The notes under the pieces: model-generated
The model's input: the letters and a program-made list of their open reading frames with translations, nothing else
Told to the model about the DNA's origin: nothing
The model's database searches: none
Translations under genes and position numbers: made by a program
From: Cephalotus follicularis
Taxonomy: Eukaryota; Streptophyta; Magnoliopsida; Oxalidales; Cephalotaceae
NCBI GenBank assembly: GCA_001972305.1
Contig: BDDD01005089.1
Span: forward strand, 1-64,000
Length of the DNA stretch: 64,000 bases
Direction: 5' to 3'
Part shown: in pieces, positions 22,301 through 37,300 of the stretch
Layout of the letters: each line of letters begins with the position of its first letter
Numbering within the stretch: the first letter of the stretch is position 1

Positions 22301-25300
22301 CTCATGCTGATTTGAGTATGTCTGGACAAAAATGCAGAAATGTTACAGAATGAATATAGAAAAAGAAATATGAAAGCACAATTGAAGGTCAAACCTCTTG
22401 TTCTGCCTCAGCAATTTGAAATTCTTCATCCTCATCTGAATATTCATCCATCATCATGGAGTTTCTGCTTGCTGCATTATTTTGTTCAAGAGAAGCACTA
22501 GGATGAACAGAAGACTCAAACAACTTTCGACTTTTTTTTGAAGAAACAGAAGCCGATGCCATATTGACCATAACTGGGATTCTTGGAGGGGCACCCCTTT
22601 CATCTGTTTGGGAAAACCATTCCCGCAATCCTGTCACAACAATCATCCATAAGTAATTTAGTCAATTAGAAAGAAAAGAAAAAGTTCAGCATTAGATCAT
22701 TTAGATAATAAGAGTTCGTACCCAGAATGTAAAATATCCCTGAATAGTCTTAGAAGTTGTTACACAATCTTTTTCTAAGTTTTTAATCCTTTCTCCATCA
22801 ATGCCTTTTGTTTTAATATCTGAATATACAAGTGAATTATTTCAAAATTATAAAATCACGAAACAAGGGATTTTGATACCCATTCGACATAAATTATTTC
22901 TTCAACATTGGAACATTGATTAGACTACTTGAGAGCTGACAAAGTAGTAATAAAGAAAAGGGACAATTACAAATACCTTTCTGGGTATGCCTTTGTCGAT
23001 TTTTTTATCCCTTTATCATAAGATACTACTCATATCTCCAAAGAGGTATTAAGACATCCAACAATTAAACCCGACCATTAGTCAACACTGGTCAAACCAT
23101 TAATTCTTTTTAAAATTGCCCTACTTACATATTGTTTTCATTTTTAAAAAGCACTAACCTACCTATGAAATTATTATATATAAACCTCATAACAAATTGG
23201 ACGATGTTCCTAAGGTATGCAAAACAAACTTGGGATTCAATTTGTATATTTAAGTGGGGGTATTTTAATCTTTTCTTAAATTCAGTTAATGGTGTTAATC
23301 CTCATGGAGGTTTTTGCAATTTCTCAAATATGCAGGGACACAATTGGGGTCAAAGCACACCTCAAGGACATATTTGGAATTATCCCTAAAGAAAAGGATG
23401 GGGTGGAGAGAATCATATTACAAGAGAAAAGCATAGATTTGTTGTAAGCATTCATTCAAACTTAAACTATATCCAAAGATTGATCGAAGATTGCCTTCTT
23501 GCTTATTCCGATTACATCCTCTCCCATTCATAAGATCTCTCTTATCGACACAAGAACGAAATTGAGTCTTTCATTCGAAACTTATAATTTTTACACCAAG
23601 CACCCTAACCCCTATCACATGATTTAATTTCCTACACCAATATAAAATAATAAACCAAAGACGAGACACAAGGTCTCCTTCAACCAAAGTTATAGAAAAC
23701 ATGTGTGTGTGGTGTTATAAAACCACTTACCAGCAACACTGTTTAACATCTGAAGAAGACAATGTTGCTGAAATGATGGAGCATAACCCACACCCCATCC
23801 TTTTAAATCAATCTGCATAAGATGCTGCACCTGTGTTCTGGGCCTTCCATTTCGAGGTTTTAGAGGAGCAATGTTGAATCCTCCGCCTGATATATCAGAA
23901 TAGAGAATGTAGATAAGATGGCTTAGCATGAATTAAGAACATGCTAAAATGTTCTCTTCCTTGAATATACGGCATCAACCACACGCGAAGATCTTTAACT
24001 TACTCTCAACATGAGCCCGCACATATCCAGGTTGTGGACCACAGTTCTCATGCTCCCTAGAACGAAATAAAACAACTGCACAACAACAAAAATGAAACAA
24101 ATTTTTTAGGCCAGAAAGATGAGTGAACAGTTCAAAAGTGGTATCTAAAACACTTACCATAACTTCCATCATCATTTCGGCGCCAATAACGAACATAGCA
24201 AAGGTCACGGGGCCACACAAACCTACAATAAAGGAAAAATATTTACAGATCAAGTAAGGAAACACCAGCTTTCATTATTGAAATCAAATGTAAAATTGCA
24301 ACTTCCAAGAAAAGGTCAAGATAAATTTCAAATAAGAAACAAAATGACAAACATAACCTAAACCTTCAAATCCCAAGATCGATCAGAAAATCCAGAAAAA
24401 ACCCACCAAAAATTTTCTGATATGTCCAAAACTGCAAAATTTAAAGTACCATATAACATCTTATTCCTAGTTTTAAGACATTAAACTAACCAAATTCAAC
24501 ATCACCAGAGCTTTCAATCTAATTCAAATAGAGCGCTTGCTCTCAAAAATCTCTTTTTCATGCATGCCCAACTTCCATACCAGAAAATTCCTTTCCCTAT
24601 ATATGTGTGTATATATAGAGCATATAAACTAAAGAGACAATTTCCTGCTCGATTGTTTGCTTCTTGTTCTGTTGGCTACGTCAACGGCTTTGCATGTGTT
24701 CAAGCCATAGATAGTAGCACTTTACATGAGAAAAACTGACACGGATCTGCACTTCCCTACAATATTCTGGCCCCGCAAAACCAGCAAGCTTTGTCGAAAA
24801 AGTCATCCTTGCTAATAGAGGGCTCTATAAATTAGTCATCGTACAACAAAGAAATTTCCAATGAAAGACTCAAGCATACAAACCATTGTAAAACTACTCA
24901 AACATCATGGAATAAAAAAAACATTAGACGCTGATATTGCCATCAATTAATTGTCAAAGGCCAGTATGGCTCGTATTGGAGCCAAAGCAAAACTAAGAAG
25001 GAAAAAAACAATACATAGAAAACCAGTCCAGCTGAAGTCTATGATATAATATTGCTGTATGCCCATCAACCTCTTCAACTAAACTACCATACTGGAAGCT
25101 GCAATCCCATCTGCAAAAGGCATGAAAAATATTCATGAACAGTGGAAAAACATTCTGAAGTGTTCAATGTCCAACAATGAATTCCACTCAATTAACAAAA
25201 CCAAAAAAAAATTGAGAATGACTCAGTTTTTAGAGGCATATATTAATATATTCCTAAACAATATATGGCCTAAACGTTGTAGATGTAGTATTTGGCACAT

Positions 25301-28300
25301 TTTAGACGCATTGGGCATCACAAACATCTGAAAAAGCAGTCTTTTCACAAAAAGAAGCTGCTTAATATGAAGAGAGCATCCAAAGAGAATGTATATAACA
25401 AAGAATTCCAAAACATAGCAAGATCATCATGTCTGGCAAGTTATGGAAGAAAATAACATACTAATCATCTTAACCAATCCATAGTATCTCCATACATTAA
25501 TAGCTTTTCCAAGGTTCACGGCCTTAATAGGGCTTAAGTACATTTTCTCAATAATGTGAAATCCTATGCAGGACCAAAGTGTTCATAGTCATCACACAAC
25601 CCTAGCAGCTGATTAGCGAAGAAATATACAAAATAGTGCAATGAAGCAGACAAAAAGCCATTATATTACAGACAACAACATTAGGTAGCAATTTGACCAT
25701 TGTGAAAGTTAAACTCTTGCCACCGAACTTCCAAAACATCCCTTGGCTAACCAAAGGTTTACTTGAAAAGCGGTGATTTCTGCCACTAGCATAAACTTTA
25801 CGGTCGCACACTGTTCTAGTTGCCAAAGGGTGCTTCAAAACACAAGATATCACCCTTCAGCAACAGTTGACAGAAAATAACTATCTTATGTCTCAAAGGA
25901 GAGATGTCAGGAATCAAGACTTCTTCACTTCGAAATTTTGCCAATCTGTCCATCCTTTAACTCTTCTGCTGAGTTTAATCCTGTGTTGATCAATGGCTCA
26001 ACTTCAAAACAAGAGGGAGTTTTCTTTCCTTTCTACTCAAATTCCATTATCCAGATAGAGGCATAAATACATTGTCTCTATACAGACACAAAGTTATTTA
26101 GGGATTTTAGTACCCTATACAGTGACCACCAAATGCTAATCGCAAGAGAAATCAAAACTTCCACTTGCGCTAAATTCAGTCCATCGGTCAGTCCTTTATG
26201 CAAAAACTATGATCTAGCTATGATATGAAATATTTCCAAACCACAAAAGCTAGATTTTTGGCGATGCAGATTGATGTGAGAAGACGCACACACATTGCCA
26301 AACCACAAACATGCACATAGAGACAGGCAGGCAGGGAGATTTTGGTTACTCCTTGTCCTTTATAGACCAAAGTTTAATCTATTATAAATATGAACATGTT
26401 CACAAATAACAAAAGCTAGATTTTGAGTGCAGAACTGCAGACTGATATGCGCACGCCCAGACAAACAGACAGAGAGAGACATAGAGAAAATTTTAGTTTG
26501 AAGAGTATAAACACCTACTCAAACCGTGTTCCATCCATGCTCATTATAAGCTCAAATATTTCTTCACATGTAGCCTCCACAACACCTACAGCCTTCATTG
26601 CTCGACTACAACTCCTTGGCTACATGAAACAAAAAAATTGTAAATGATGGTTGAGCTTTTTTTTTATTTATTTATAAAAAAACAGCATAAGAAAATCATG
26701 TTCTGCACATAAAGCAAACATTAAAAAAGGCTCATACAAGGTAATCCACTTCAAGAAGCTCTTCAAAAATGCGAAGTCCTGCAGCATCCATTATTAAACC
26801 AAAAAAGACAAAAATGCATAAATATTTCATCAATGAAACAAAACATGGCTACAACTGAAACTTCTCTACTTCTTTATTATTAATTGAATAAACAACCATT
26901 TTGGCATTGGAGAAGACGCCAGTGCTTTCTAGAAAATGCTTGATTATTTGCATTCTGGTTTGACAATTCTGAGTCAAATTCCCGTGTCCAGTCCAGTACT
27001 GAAGCAGGAGGACCTGCAAGTTATATGAATATGATAAGACTTAGCCAGAAAGTGCACTAAATATACTTAAAGTCAATCAGATAAAGAAATCAATAAGAAC
27101 CATTGCCAATTGTTGTTCTCCTCAACAAATTTGGATGAGCGTCATCTTCATCCTCCTGTGCACTGAACCTGGAGACAACCCATTTTTTTGTTTAAAAAAA
27201 TGGTATACAAGATGTGGATCAGATCAGAAGGCAAAACCACAGCAGAAATATAAAATAGACATGGAAACAGAAACACTCCAATAACAGAAGGAATTGCTCT
27301 CATCAGTTCAGTTAACCCTATACAAGTAACATACATGGAGCTATTTTTATAACAGCGGTTGCATAAAAGGAATCGAAGCAAAAGTATCAAAATGGAGAAG
27401 TAAATGTCATCTACACAATATGACACAACACGACAATTTTTGCATCTCAAATAACTAAAACACCACAGACGGAAAGAAATGCTATATATTCAGGACTCAA
27501 AAGTTTTATACCTACTCACAATCAAAATGCTTAAAACATTGCTCGATGACCACTTGACATTGCCATATGCAAGCATCCACAGGGAGGGAAGGAACAACAT
27601 GCAACATCAACAACCACCACCACCAAAAGTAATAATAAAATAATAAGGCCTTCTATTTCTTTTAAAGTTCATATTCAGCATTGATAGATACTAAGCCACA
27701 GTCACAAATTAGTTGGGTCGGCTTCGTGCATGCTTTTTCTTAATTGCGTTTTATCCAGAGCTACATTTTCTGCAAGTTCATGACAGAAAATCTTTCTTTA
27801 CTACTACCACCCAAGTAATTTAAGATCTACCCTCCCTCAATATAATAATATTTACCAGTCCAAATTGTTCAAAAAACTTAAATCAGTGAACATGGAAGAA
27901 GAGTACATAATATTTCTTGCAAAACTTCCAACAGAGTTGGATTTCCACTGACTAGCCCCAAACTCAGAACAATTGTAGGAATATCCAACTAGACCTGAAC
28001 ATCTAGCCATTAACATATGGTAGACTTTGCAAAAAAGAAGCAAAGTTGAAAAAATAGTGTTTACTTCATAACTGAATCAAATCTAGAACCTTTTTACTAG
28101 TGTCAGTTTATAAGTAATTTCTATAAAACTAACGGTCTCAAACAGGCACTTACTGACTTTCATGATCAGATGAGGAAGCAGTCCTCCCGTTATCCATCCC
28201 AGATTTATATTCAAAAGAAACATATTTGCTACCGTTTACAGCTTGTGACTCCTGGTGCTGCAAAAATAATTATGATATTAAGCTTTAATTGCATCAATAA

Positions 28301-31300
28301 ATACTTCGAGGAACCATTTTGGCATCGTGATGTATTTGAACATAAAATTCCAAAATATTATTCACCATCACCAAGAAATAAATTACATAGAATTAGGCCC
28401 AACAATGTGTAAAGGCATTTGTAAAGCAACAACTTAAATAAGCAAATACAGGACAGGGATGTAGCTTCCTAATGTGACCTTGTCACCTAATAGTATAAAA
28501 AAACTAAACCTGCGAAGAGAGAAGTGGATCGAGTTGCACAGTCTAATTAAAACCAACCTGATCAATTACAGATTCAATTTTTTCCTTCCAGATTAGTGCC
28601 TCCTGGATGTTGAATGCTGCCATCTAGGACAAAGAAAAAAATAGAAAAGACAACCCACAAGGATTACTTACCTCTCACGAGAAAATGCACCCTCTACATA
28701 ACGACCAAGAGTTCCAAATACAACTATAATGACAAAAAAAAATAGTAACCAGGAAAGCACAGAAACTAGCCCCACAAATGCATGCAATAAACATCTCATT
28801 AGTGCGTTTTGTATAGTGATATCACAACAGCAAGATTTCATGTAGACATAAAGAAAGTGTATATTGAATAGTGCTATCAAGAGTTTCTTTAAGACATTTG
28901 AAAATTTTCTTTTCTTTCATTGATATATATTCTGTCAGTATACATGGCTATTTATACAGTTGATTCAACGCTAAAAAAGGATGTAAACTAGATTACAGGA
29001 ACTATACAGCTAAGACAAAATAAAATCCCTGAAAATCTAGACATTGAAATTATGACAGGATTTCTACTGAATTTATGACAGGATTTCTACACTCCCCCTC
29101 AAGCTGGGATGTATATATATTAATCATTCCCAACTTGCTCACTAGATTTCCAAAGAACGATTTGTGCAAACTTTTGGTAAGAATATCTGCTGTCTGTTCC
29201 CGAGTAGGTATGTAAGTCAGACACACACTTCTATCCTCTATCTTCTCCTTGATAAAATGATGGTCAACTTCAACATGTTTAGTACAATCATGATGAACAG
29301 GATTTTGTGCAATACTAACTGCAGCTTTGTTATCACAATACAATCTCATCGGAGAGTTATAAGGAATATTCAACTCACTAAGCAGTCTTCTCAACCAAAC
29401 CCCTTCACAAATACCATGAGCTAATGCTCGAAATTCTGCTTCTGCGCTACTTCTTGCAACTACTGGTTGTTTCTTACTTCTCCAAGTCACAAGATTACCC
29501 CACACATAGGTACAATACCCTGACATTGACCTTCTATCCACTGATGATCCAGCCCAGTCAGCATCAGTGTAGATTTCTACCATTCTCTGTTCGCCCTTAT
29601 TGAAGAACAATCCTCTCCTTGGTGTTCCTTTTAAGTATCTCAAGTAGACTTGACAAACGGGTACTCGCGAGTACCCGTGGGTACGGGTGATAACGGGTCT
29701 ACCCATTACCCGTTTTTAATGGGTACTAAAAACTATACCCATTATCCGTAAAAATTACGGGTACCCGCGGGTTTAGGTAAATTTTGCAAGGTCTACATAA
29801 TATAGAGATAAAATTATATGTACCCGCGGGTACCCGTAGCTACAGGTGACAACGGGTTTACCCGTTGGGTAACGGGTAAAAATTACCCGTTTTTTAATAG
29901 GTACTAAAACCTTAACCCATTACTCGTAAAAATTACGGGTACCCAAGGATTTGGGTAAATTTTGCCAGGTCTAATCTCAAGACCCTGTAGACTACATCAA
30001 GGTGCTCCTCCTTAGGTGAGTGCATGAGCTGGCTGATCATACTCACAGCAAATGAAATATCTGGCCGTGTGTGATATAAGTAAATCAGTTTGCCCACCAA
30101 TCTCTGATACTGTTCCCTGTCCACCTCTTTTCTACCTCCAATACTAAGTTTGAGATTAGGCTCCATGGGTGTTTCAGCTAGTTTGCATCCCAGCATCCCT
30201 GCTTCTTGCAGGAGATCAAGAATATATTTTCTCTGAGAAATTGTAATTCCAGACTTGCTTCTGGCTACCTCCATACCAAGAAAGTACCTTAGAACTCCAA
30301 GATCATTTAATTCAAACTTTTTAGCAAGATACTTCTTCAAGGAATCTAACTCTTCATTATCATCCCCTGTAATGATTATGTCATCCACATATGCTATAAG
30401 AATAGCAATTTTAGCATCTTTGGAGTGTTTATAAAAGAGTGAGTGGTCGGATTGAGCTTGTAGGAAACCCTTTTCCTTAACTGCTTGAGTAAATTTTTCA
30501 AACCATTCTCTAGGGGATTGCTTAAGCACATAGAGAGACTTCTTCAATTTGCACACCAAACCACTTTTCCAATCAAATCCGAGAGGCGGATCCATATACA
30601 CTTCTTCATGTAAGTCGCCATTTAAGAATGCATTCTTTACATCCAATTGTTGCAAAGGCCAATCAAGATTAGAGGCCAGAGAGAATAGAGCTCTTATGGT
30701 ATTGAGTTTGGCTACTGGAGCAAAAGTCTCCTGATGATCTATGACGTATGTCTGAGTAAATCCCTTGGCAACAAGTCTTGCCTTATATCTGTTAATACTA
30801 CTATCTGCATTAAACTTTATGGTGAAGACCCACTTACAGCCCACTGTTTTTTTGTCTTTAGGTAATTTCATGATCTCCCATGTACCATTCCTTTCTAAGG
30901 TGCTCATCTCTTCTAAGATTGCTATTTTCCACTTGGAATCATTGAGGGCTTCTTGAATATTTTTTGGTACATTTGTATTGGTCAATGCAGTAGTGAAGGC
31001 ATGAAACTTAGGTGATAATTTTTCATACAAAACATACTGAGATATAGGGTGATGTGTACATGACCTGGTCCCTTTCCTGAGTGCAATTGGCAGATCCAAG
31101 TTCTCATGTAGTGGTTCAGTGACATGTTGGTTTGAAGTACCCACACTGAGAAACTCTAAGTCTGAACTAGGAACCAGATCGGACTTTTGGCCTTGTAAAG
31201 TATTGAGATTATCACCACTTTGAGGAAGTCTTCTGCGTGAGTATGTCAGGAGTTGAGGTTGCCGAGTGTTACCTTCTTCTGTTTCCAAATTTTCTGGTTG

Positions 31301-34300
31301 TTTAACTTGTGGTATCATAGGGCTGGTGGTGGATAACAGAGGTGAAGGTAAAACTATAGTTGCTGAATCTGTTTCAGGTTTATCCCAAGGCCTATCTTCT
31401 CTAAAGTTCTCCCCCTGAAGAAAGATTTGGGTGAAGAACGGTTGGGACTCAAAAAAGGTGACATCTAAGGACACAAAGACACGATGCAGGGATGGAGAGT
31501 AGCATTTGTATCCACGTTGAGTAGGAGAATACCCAACGAAGACGTGCTTATGTGATTTTGGATCAAGTTTTGAGCGGTGATGTGGCTGGATATGGACAAA
31601 AACTGTACAACCGAATAATTTAGGTGGAAGGGATGTCATGTATCGAACGAAGGATAGGTTTGTGACAGGTTGGACATTGGGGTGTTGAATTTGAGGACTC
31701 TAGAGGGCATCCGATTTATAAAATATGAGGCTGTTAAAAAAGCTTCACCCCAAAGATATTTGGGAACATTCATGGTAAACAATAGAGCTCTAGCGACCTC
31801 AAGGAGATGACGATTTTTTCTTTATGCTACACCATTTTGTTGGGGTGCATCTGGACAAGAACTTTGATGAATTATTTTGTTGTTTGTCAAGTAATCACTA
31901 AGAATTGAGTGAAAATACTCTTTCCCATTGTCGGTTCGTAGGACTTTAAAATAGGTATGAAACTGGTTTTGTACCATTAGATGAAACATTTGAAAGGTTT
32001 TTACAGCTTCTGATTTTTCTTTTAGAAGGTAGACTCAACAAACCCTAGTGTAGTCATCAATGAATGTTATGAACCAACTAGTACCTGAGATGTTTTTTAC
32101 ACGGGAGGGACCCCATATATCACTATGGATTAGAGAGAGGATGTGACTCTCTATATGGTTTTATTGGAAAAGCTGCACGAGTATGTTTGGCTAGTTGACA
32201 AGCTTCACAAACGAATAAACTAAGGTCTTTATTCATAAACAATTTTGGGAACAAACGTTGGAAATAATGAAAGTTGGGGTGGCCTAGCCTATGATGCCAC
32301 ATCAAAACATCATCACTTTTATTGGAAACAAAAAAAGATTCACTCTCGACAACAGCAGCTTGTTTCTTCACACATTGGGCATCCTCAAAGTAGTAGAGTC
32401 CTCCTTCCTCTTTAGCACTGCCAATCATCTTTCCCAATTCCAGTTCCTGAACTTCACAATAACCACCCGAAAATTTAGCACAACGGTTAAGTTCAAGAGT
32501 CATTTTACTAATTAAAATGAGGTTACATGTCAATTTAGGAACATGTAAAACAGAGTGTAGTGTAACCGTTTCAGAGAGTTGAACTGAACCTTTGCCCGCA
32601 ATATGTGAGAATATTCCATCTGCTATTTTAACTTGAGTATTCTTATAGTATGGGGTATAAGAATAAAATAGTGATGAATTACTTGTCATATGATAAGATG
32701 CTCCAAAATCAAGCATCCAACGAGCATTACTGTCAACATGAAATGCAGTACCTTGGGAAGAGTTGTTACTTGTAGTTTGACTCAAGAGCTTTTGAAGCTG
32801 TTCAAATTGTGCTTTACTCAGGAAGGTACCATTTGATTCATTTTGGGCTCGGTTATCTTCTCCTATTTCTTCTACCGAGGCTTGAAACCCTTTACTCCTA
32901 TTCAACCCACTTGGCTTCCAATTGGCTGGCTTCCCGTGAATATCCCAACAAGTGTAACGAGTATGACCTACTTTATTGCAATGAATGCACCAAGAACGTC
33001 CACTCTTTTGAGAATTTTTTTGCTCTCCATTAAATCGATCAGAGGTATTCTTCACAATTAGAGCCAAGATCTCAATAGGTTTATTACCTCCAGATATAAC
33101 AGGGGTTTCCTTCTTTTCACCGAGCATAACCCGTCTTCGGCTAGCCTCTCTCCTTACCTCAGCAAAGGCATCATCAATGGACGGTGAAGGTCAGTATCCT
33201 AGTATTCTCCCACGCACCTCATCGAGCTCCCGATTGAGACCAACAAGGAATTCATATAGTCGCTCCTTCTCTAAGTGGTTTTTAAACTTTTGATTCCCCT
33301 CAAGGCCTTCCCAATCAGCCTCATATTGAAGGTCTAGTTCCTGCCACAACATTTGCAATTCATTAAAATATTCAATTATATCCATACCTCCTTGACGTAA
33401 CTCTTTCAGTTTTTTCTTAATCTCAAAAACTTGAGAAGCATTCTCCAAATCTGAATAATTCTTATTGACAGCATTCCATATAGCCTTGGTCGTCCAAAGG
33501 AACAAATATGTGCGACTGATGTGTGACTCCATCGAGTTTATCAGCCACGCCATCACAATTGAGTTGTTTAGCTCCCAATTTTCATATATTGGATCATTTA
33601 CATCAGGTTGTTGAACTTTACCCGTGATATATCCCATATTTCCTTTTCCTCGGATTACTAACAATACCAACTGTGACCATTGCAAAAAAAAATTTCCGTT
33701 GAGCTTATGACTTGTGATTTGCAGAGACAATCCTTCTCCAAAGGACTGTGAGATCACCGGAGCTTGAACGGTTTCACATGTTACAGATGATGACTGGTCC
33801 TTCCTTCCACTCATCTTCGTGTTGACTTAGTCTTGGACAATGTTGTTCCTAAAAAAACAGATATGAAAAATCCCAAAGGCTCGGCAGCTAAATTGCTTGC
33901 TGAAAAGGAGCCATGGAAAAAAATCCAGGAGATGCGACGGCGCGTGGCGATCAGGCGGTGGCAATCGGAAAAGATGGCCAGTGGGTTTTGTAGATCGTCA
34001 ACCAGAGAGTCCAACAGTGGGGCGCGTGTGGCCTCAATCCACCAGAGTTGGCGTAGATCTGCAAAAAACAGTGGTGGTGGCAGCAGCGTTGACCGGCGAG
34101 TGGCGGCGCGTTGGAGCTTCGATGACAACAAAACTTCAGGCGAAGGTAGACCGACAACCGACAAGTCCAAAGATCAGGTGCATTTGGACCAAATCTCACC
34201 GAAAAAAGACGTCAACGGTGGCAGGTGTGGCTGACGAGGAAAAAGGTGTTTGTTTTGTCGCTGCAAACAGTGTTTAGGCACCAGTAATGTGTCGGTAACC

Positions 34301-37300
34301 TCCAAGAAACACAAAGGAAAAGGCAACGGCGATATCAGTTCTCTGATACCATGAAAGTTTTCTTTTCTTTCATTGATATATATTCTGACAGTATACATGC
34401 CTATTTATACAGTTGATTCAACGCTAAAAAATGATGTAAACTAGATTACAGGAACTATACAGCTAAGACAAAATAAAATCCCTGAAAATCTGGACATTGA
34501 AATTATGACAGGATTTCTACTGAATTTATGACAGGATTTCTACAACATTGTTCACAAAAAAATAGTGATGTTGGGCAACCTTAAACTAGAAATTGAGACT
34601 GTCATACTGTTGACGATTTAGTCTCAATCCTAGTTTTGATGATAAGATGGGATCTTCATCAACCAAACAAAATACATAAAGGATATTCTCAAGAAGTTTG
34701 GAATGAAGAATGCTAAAACAAGTAAGACTCCTATGAGCACCTCTACAAAGCTTGACAAAGACGAACAAAGTAAACATGTCGATCAAAAGCTTTATAGAAG
34801 TATGATAGGATCTTTATTGTACTTAACTGCAAGTAGATCCGATATTTTGTTTAGTGTGTGCTTGTGTGCCCGTTTTCAATCTAATCCAAAAGAATCCCAT
34901 TTGTTTGCTGTGAAACGCATTTTTAAATATCTTGCATACACTCCTACATTAGGCTTGTGGTATTCCCGAGATTCTAATTTTGATTTATATTCTTACTCGG
35001 ATGCCGACTTTGGTGGTTATAAAGTTGACCGCAAGAGCACTAGTGGCTCATGCCAATACCTAGGGAGCATGCTTGTCTCTTGGTTTAGTAAAAAGCAAAA
35101 TTCAGTAGCTTTATCTACCACCGAAGCTGAATATATTACTGTAGGTAGTTGTTGTGCACAAATCCTTTGGCAAAAGCAACAATTAGTTGATTATGGTATA
35201 TGTGTAAAGGATGCATCTATTAAATGTGATAATACTAGTAGCATTTGTCTAGCTAAGAACCCAGTTCATCATTCTAGGACAAAGCACATTGACATTAGAT
35301 ACCACTTCTTAAGAGAACATGTAGAAAGTGGAGACATTGTTTTAGAGTATATACCCACCGAAAAACAAGTGGCGGATATTTTCACAAAACCCTTAGATGA
35401 AAATTCTTTTTCTAAGTTTAGAAGAGAATTAGGTTTATGTGAACTTGAATGATGTTTATCTGTTTGAATGATATGATTAATTGTATGTTTATTTGATGTG
35501 ATAATTGTTTTTTGGTTATTGTTCTGTTTTTGCTTGTTTTTATGTTCTGTTTTTACAAAAACGTCGGCTTCTTTTCTGGAAAATTTTATACTTTATGAAA
35601 TCACGTCGACCTCTTTCACATAACATCGTTTTTTTTGTGTTTCTCTGAAACACGTCGACTTCTTTACAAACGCGTCGATGCTTTTCAAAAAGCAGCGTTT
35701 TCTGAATCGATTCTTTCGTTCTTTTAAAGAACGCGACGACGTCTTCAGAATCACGTCGACGTCTTTCAACCAGAAATCGACTCTTTCATAAAAACGTCGA
35801 TCTCATGCTCATATCACACTTTAACCCTATTCTGAGTTTTTCGAAAAGTTCTACTCTCTCTATTTTTTCTTCAAAAATCGTTCTATTTGTTCGAAAACAA
35901 TCTTCTGAATCCTTCCTCAACATCAAAAACCGTTTTCATCTCCTCTAATCCAACCGTCTGTGTCATTCTCTGTGTTTGTCTATTGTGCTCACCCAGTGTT
36001 TGATAATATGCCGAGGACAAAACGAACTGCCAATAAGAAGGCTACATCATCTTCTCAGCCTAAGAAATCTGCTAAAAGGCAAAGGCTTGAGATTAGGGAG
36101 CCTTCCCCTGACCCTGCTCTCCAATCGGATTCCGAATCCGAAGAGCAAGTTCCTTTGAGAAATGTAGTTTTTGTTGATAAACGGGTTATGGGTGGCAGGA
36201 ACATCGATCTTGCTTTCTGTTCCTCTGAGTTTTCATTCGTTTCTTGGTTAGATAACCTTCACCTCCTTACCCTTGTACAAATCCAGGACCCGTTTTATAT
36301 AAAATTGATCAAGGAATTTTACATGAATCTTAGAATTGTTTCCAGCCCTAATGAGGAGTTTGCTCTCTCCTCTACTGTCAAAGGGCAGCGTATCTATCTA
36401 GATGCTAGGATTCTAGCCTCTATCCTCCATATTCCACATACCGGCTTATACATTTTTTGAGCATAAAAAATGGCCGGAGGTTGAGGGTTTTCACCCTAAT
36501 CAAATTCTGTCAATTCTATACCCAAACGATCCAAATATACATCCTAATATGGCACTGACCACAAACAGATTGTCAGTTGATCATAGGCTCCTCCACCATC
36601 TCATTGTGCACCAATTTCTTCCCACCGGTGGTGGGTATGCCAAGCTATCCCGGATGCAAGCATTCCTCATGTGGTGCATCCTCTCCAAGATTGAATTTTG
36701 TTTTCCCCTTCTCATGCACAAAACCATGGTGAGAGCATTCTCTCAAAAGAAGTCCGTCCTACCCTTCGGATCAATCCTCACCAAAGTCTTTCAACATCAC
36801 CAAGTTCGGCTTGAAGGAGAAGTTGCAAGAAAATTGAAGGAGGAGGACACCTATAACAAAAGCACTATGAATAGAATGGAGTGGAAGAAACAAGAAGGCA
36901 TTTGGACTTATTGCCCCAAAGTTGATCAAGTGCAAAGGATTGCAAGAGAAGAACAAGAGGAGATCCCTCCATGGGAAGCTCAAGAAGAAGCTGTACCGGC
37001 TCAGGCTCAAGCTCAAGGATCCTCATCCTCTACTGATTTTGATAGGATGATGGAGTTTATGCGCTCTCGATTTGATTCTATGCAAGCTTCGCTTGAAGAA
37101 AAATTTGAGCAAGTCAACTCGCGGCTCCAAAACTTGGAAAAGGATCATGTGACGATTCGGTCCGACTTCGATAACATCGATAACACCATCTACTATGACC
37201 TAAAAGTCGCAAAGAGGCGTCTCAAAAGGATGGAACGAAAACTCGCGGCCTCCAAAATTATTGATACTTGCGAAGAGACTTCGGGCGATGATTCCGATTC

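Larger units (their letters stand above)
28899..34544 (-). mobile_element. Ty1/copia element in intron 3, with both LTRs
   Basis: The element is 5646 bp, flanked by the target duplication ACATT (28894-28898 and 34545-34549). The order on the minus strand is 5' LTR 34352-34544, primer site, gag from 33814, protease and pre-integrase, integrase, RT, RNase H to 29050, polypurine tract, 3' LTR 28899-29091. Motifs include a zinc knuckle (CIHCNKVGHTRYTC), the pre-integrase motif MWHHRLGHPN, YVDDIIITGD in RT and DADWAGSSVD in RNase H. The two 193-bp LTRs differ at five positions (2.6%), which suggests an insertion roughly one to two million years ago under common plant rates. It is broken in several places and was hit by a MITE dimer at 29645-29973. 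Confidence 0.93.

Noticed and set aside
33833-34277. Plus-strand frames of 126-133 codons next to the copia 5' LTR
   Set aside because: They lie antisense to the copia leader and gag start and show no domain.
34703-35452. Independent host RNase H gene
   Set aside because: It is the C-terminal copia pol with the terminal ADIFTKPL motif and is bracketed by the element's target duplication.
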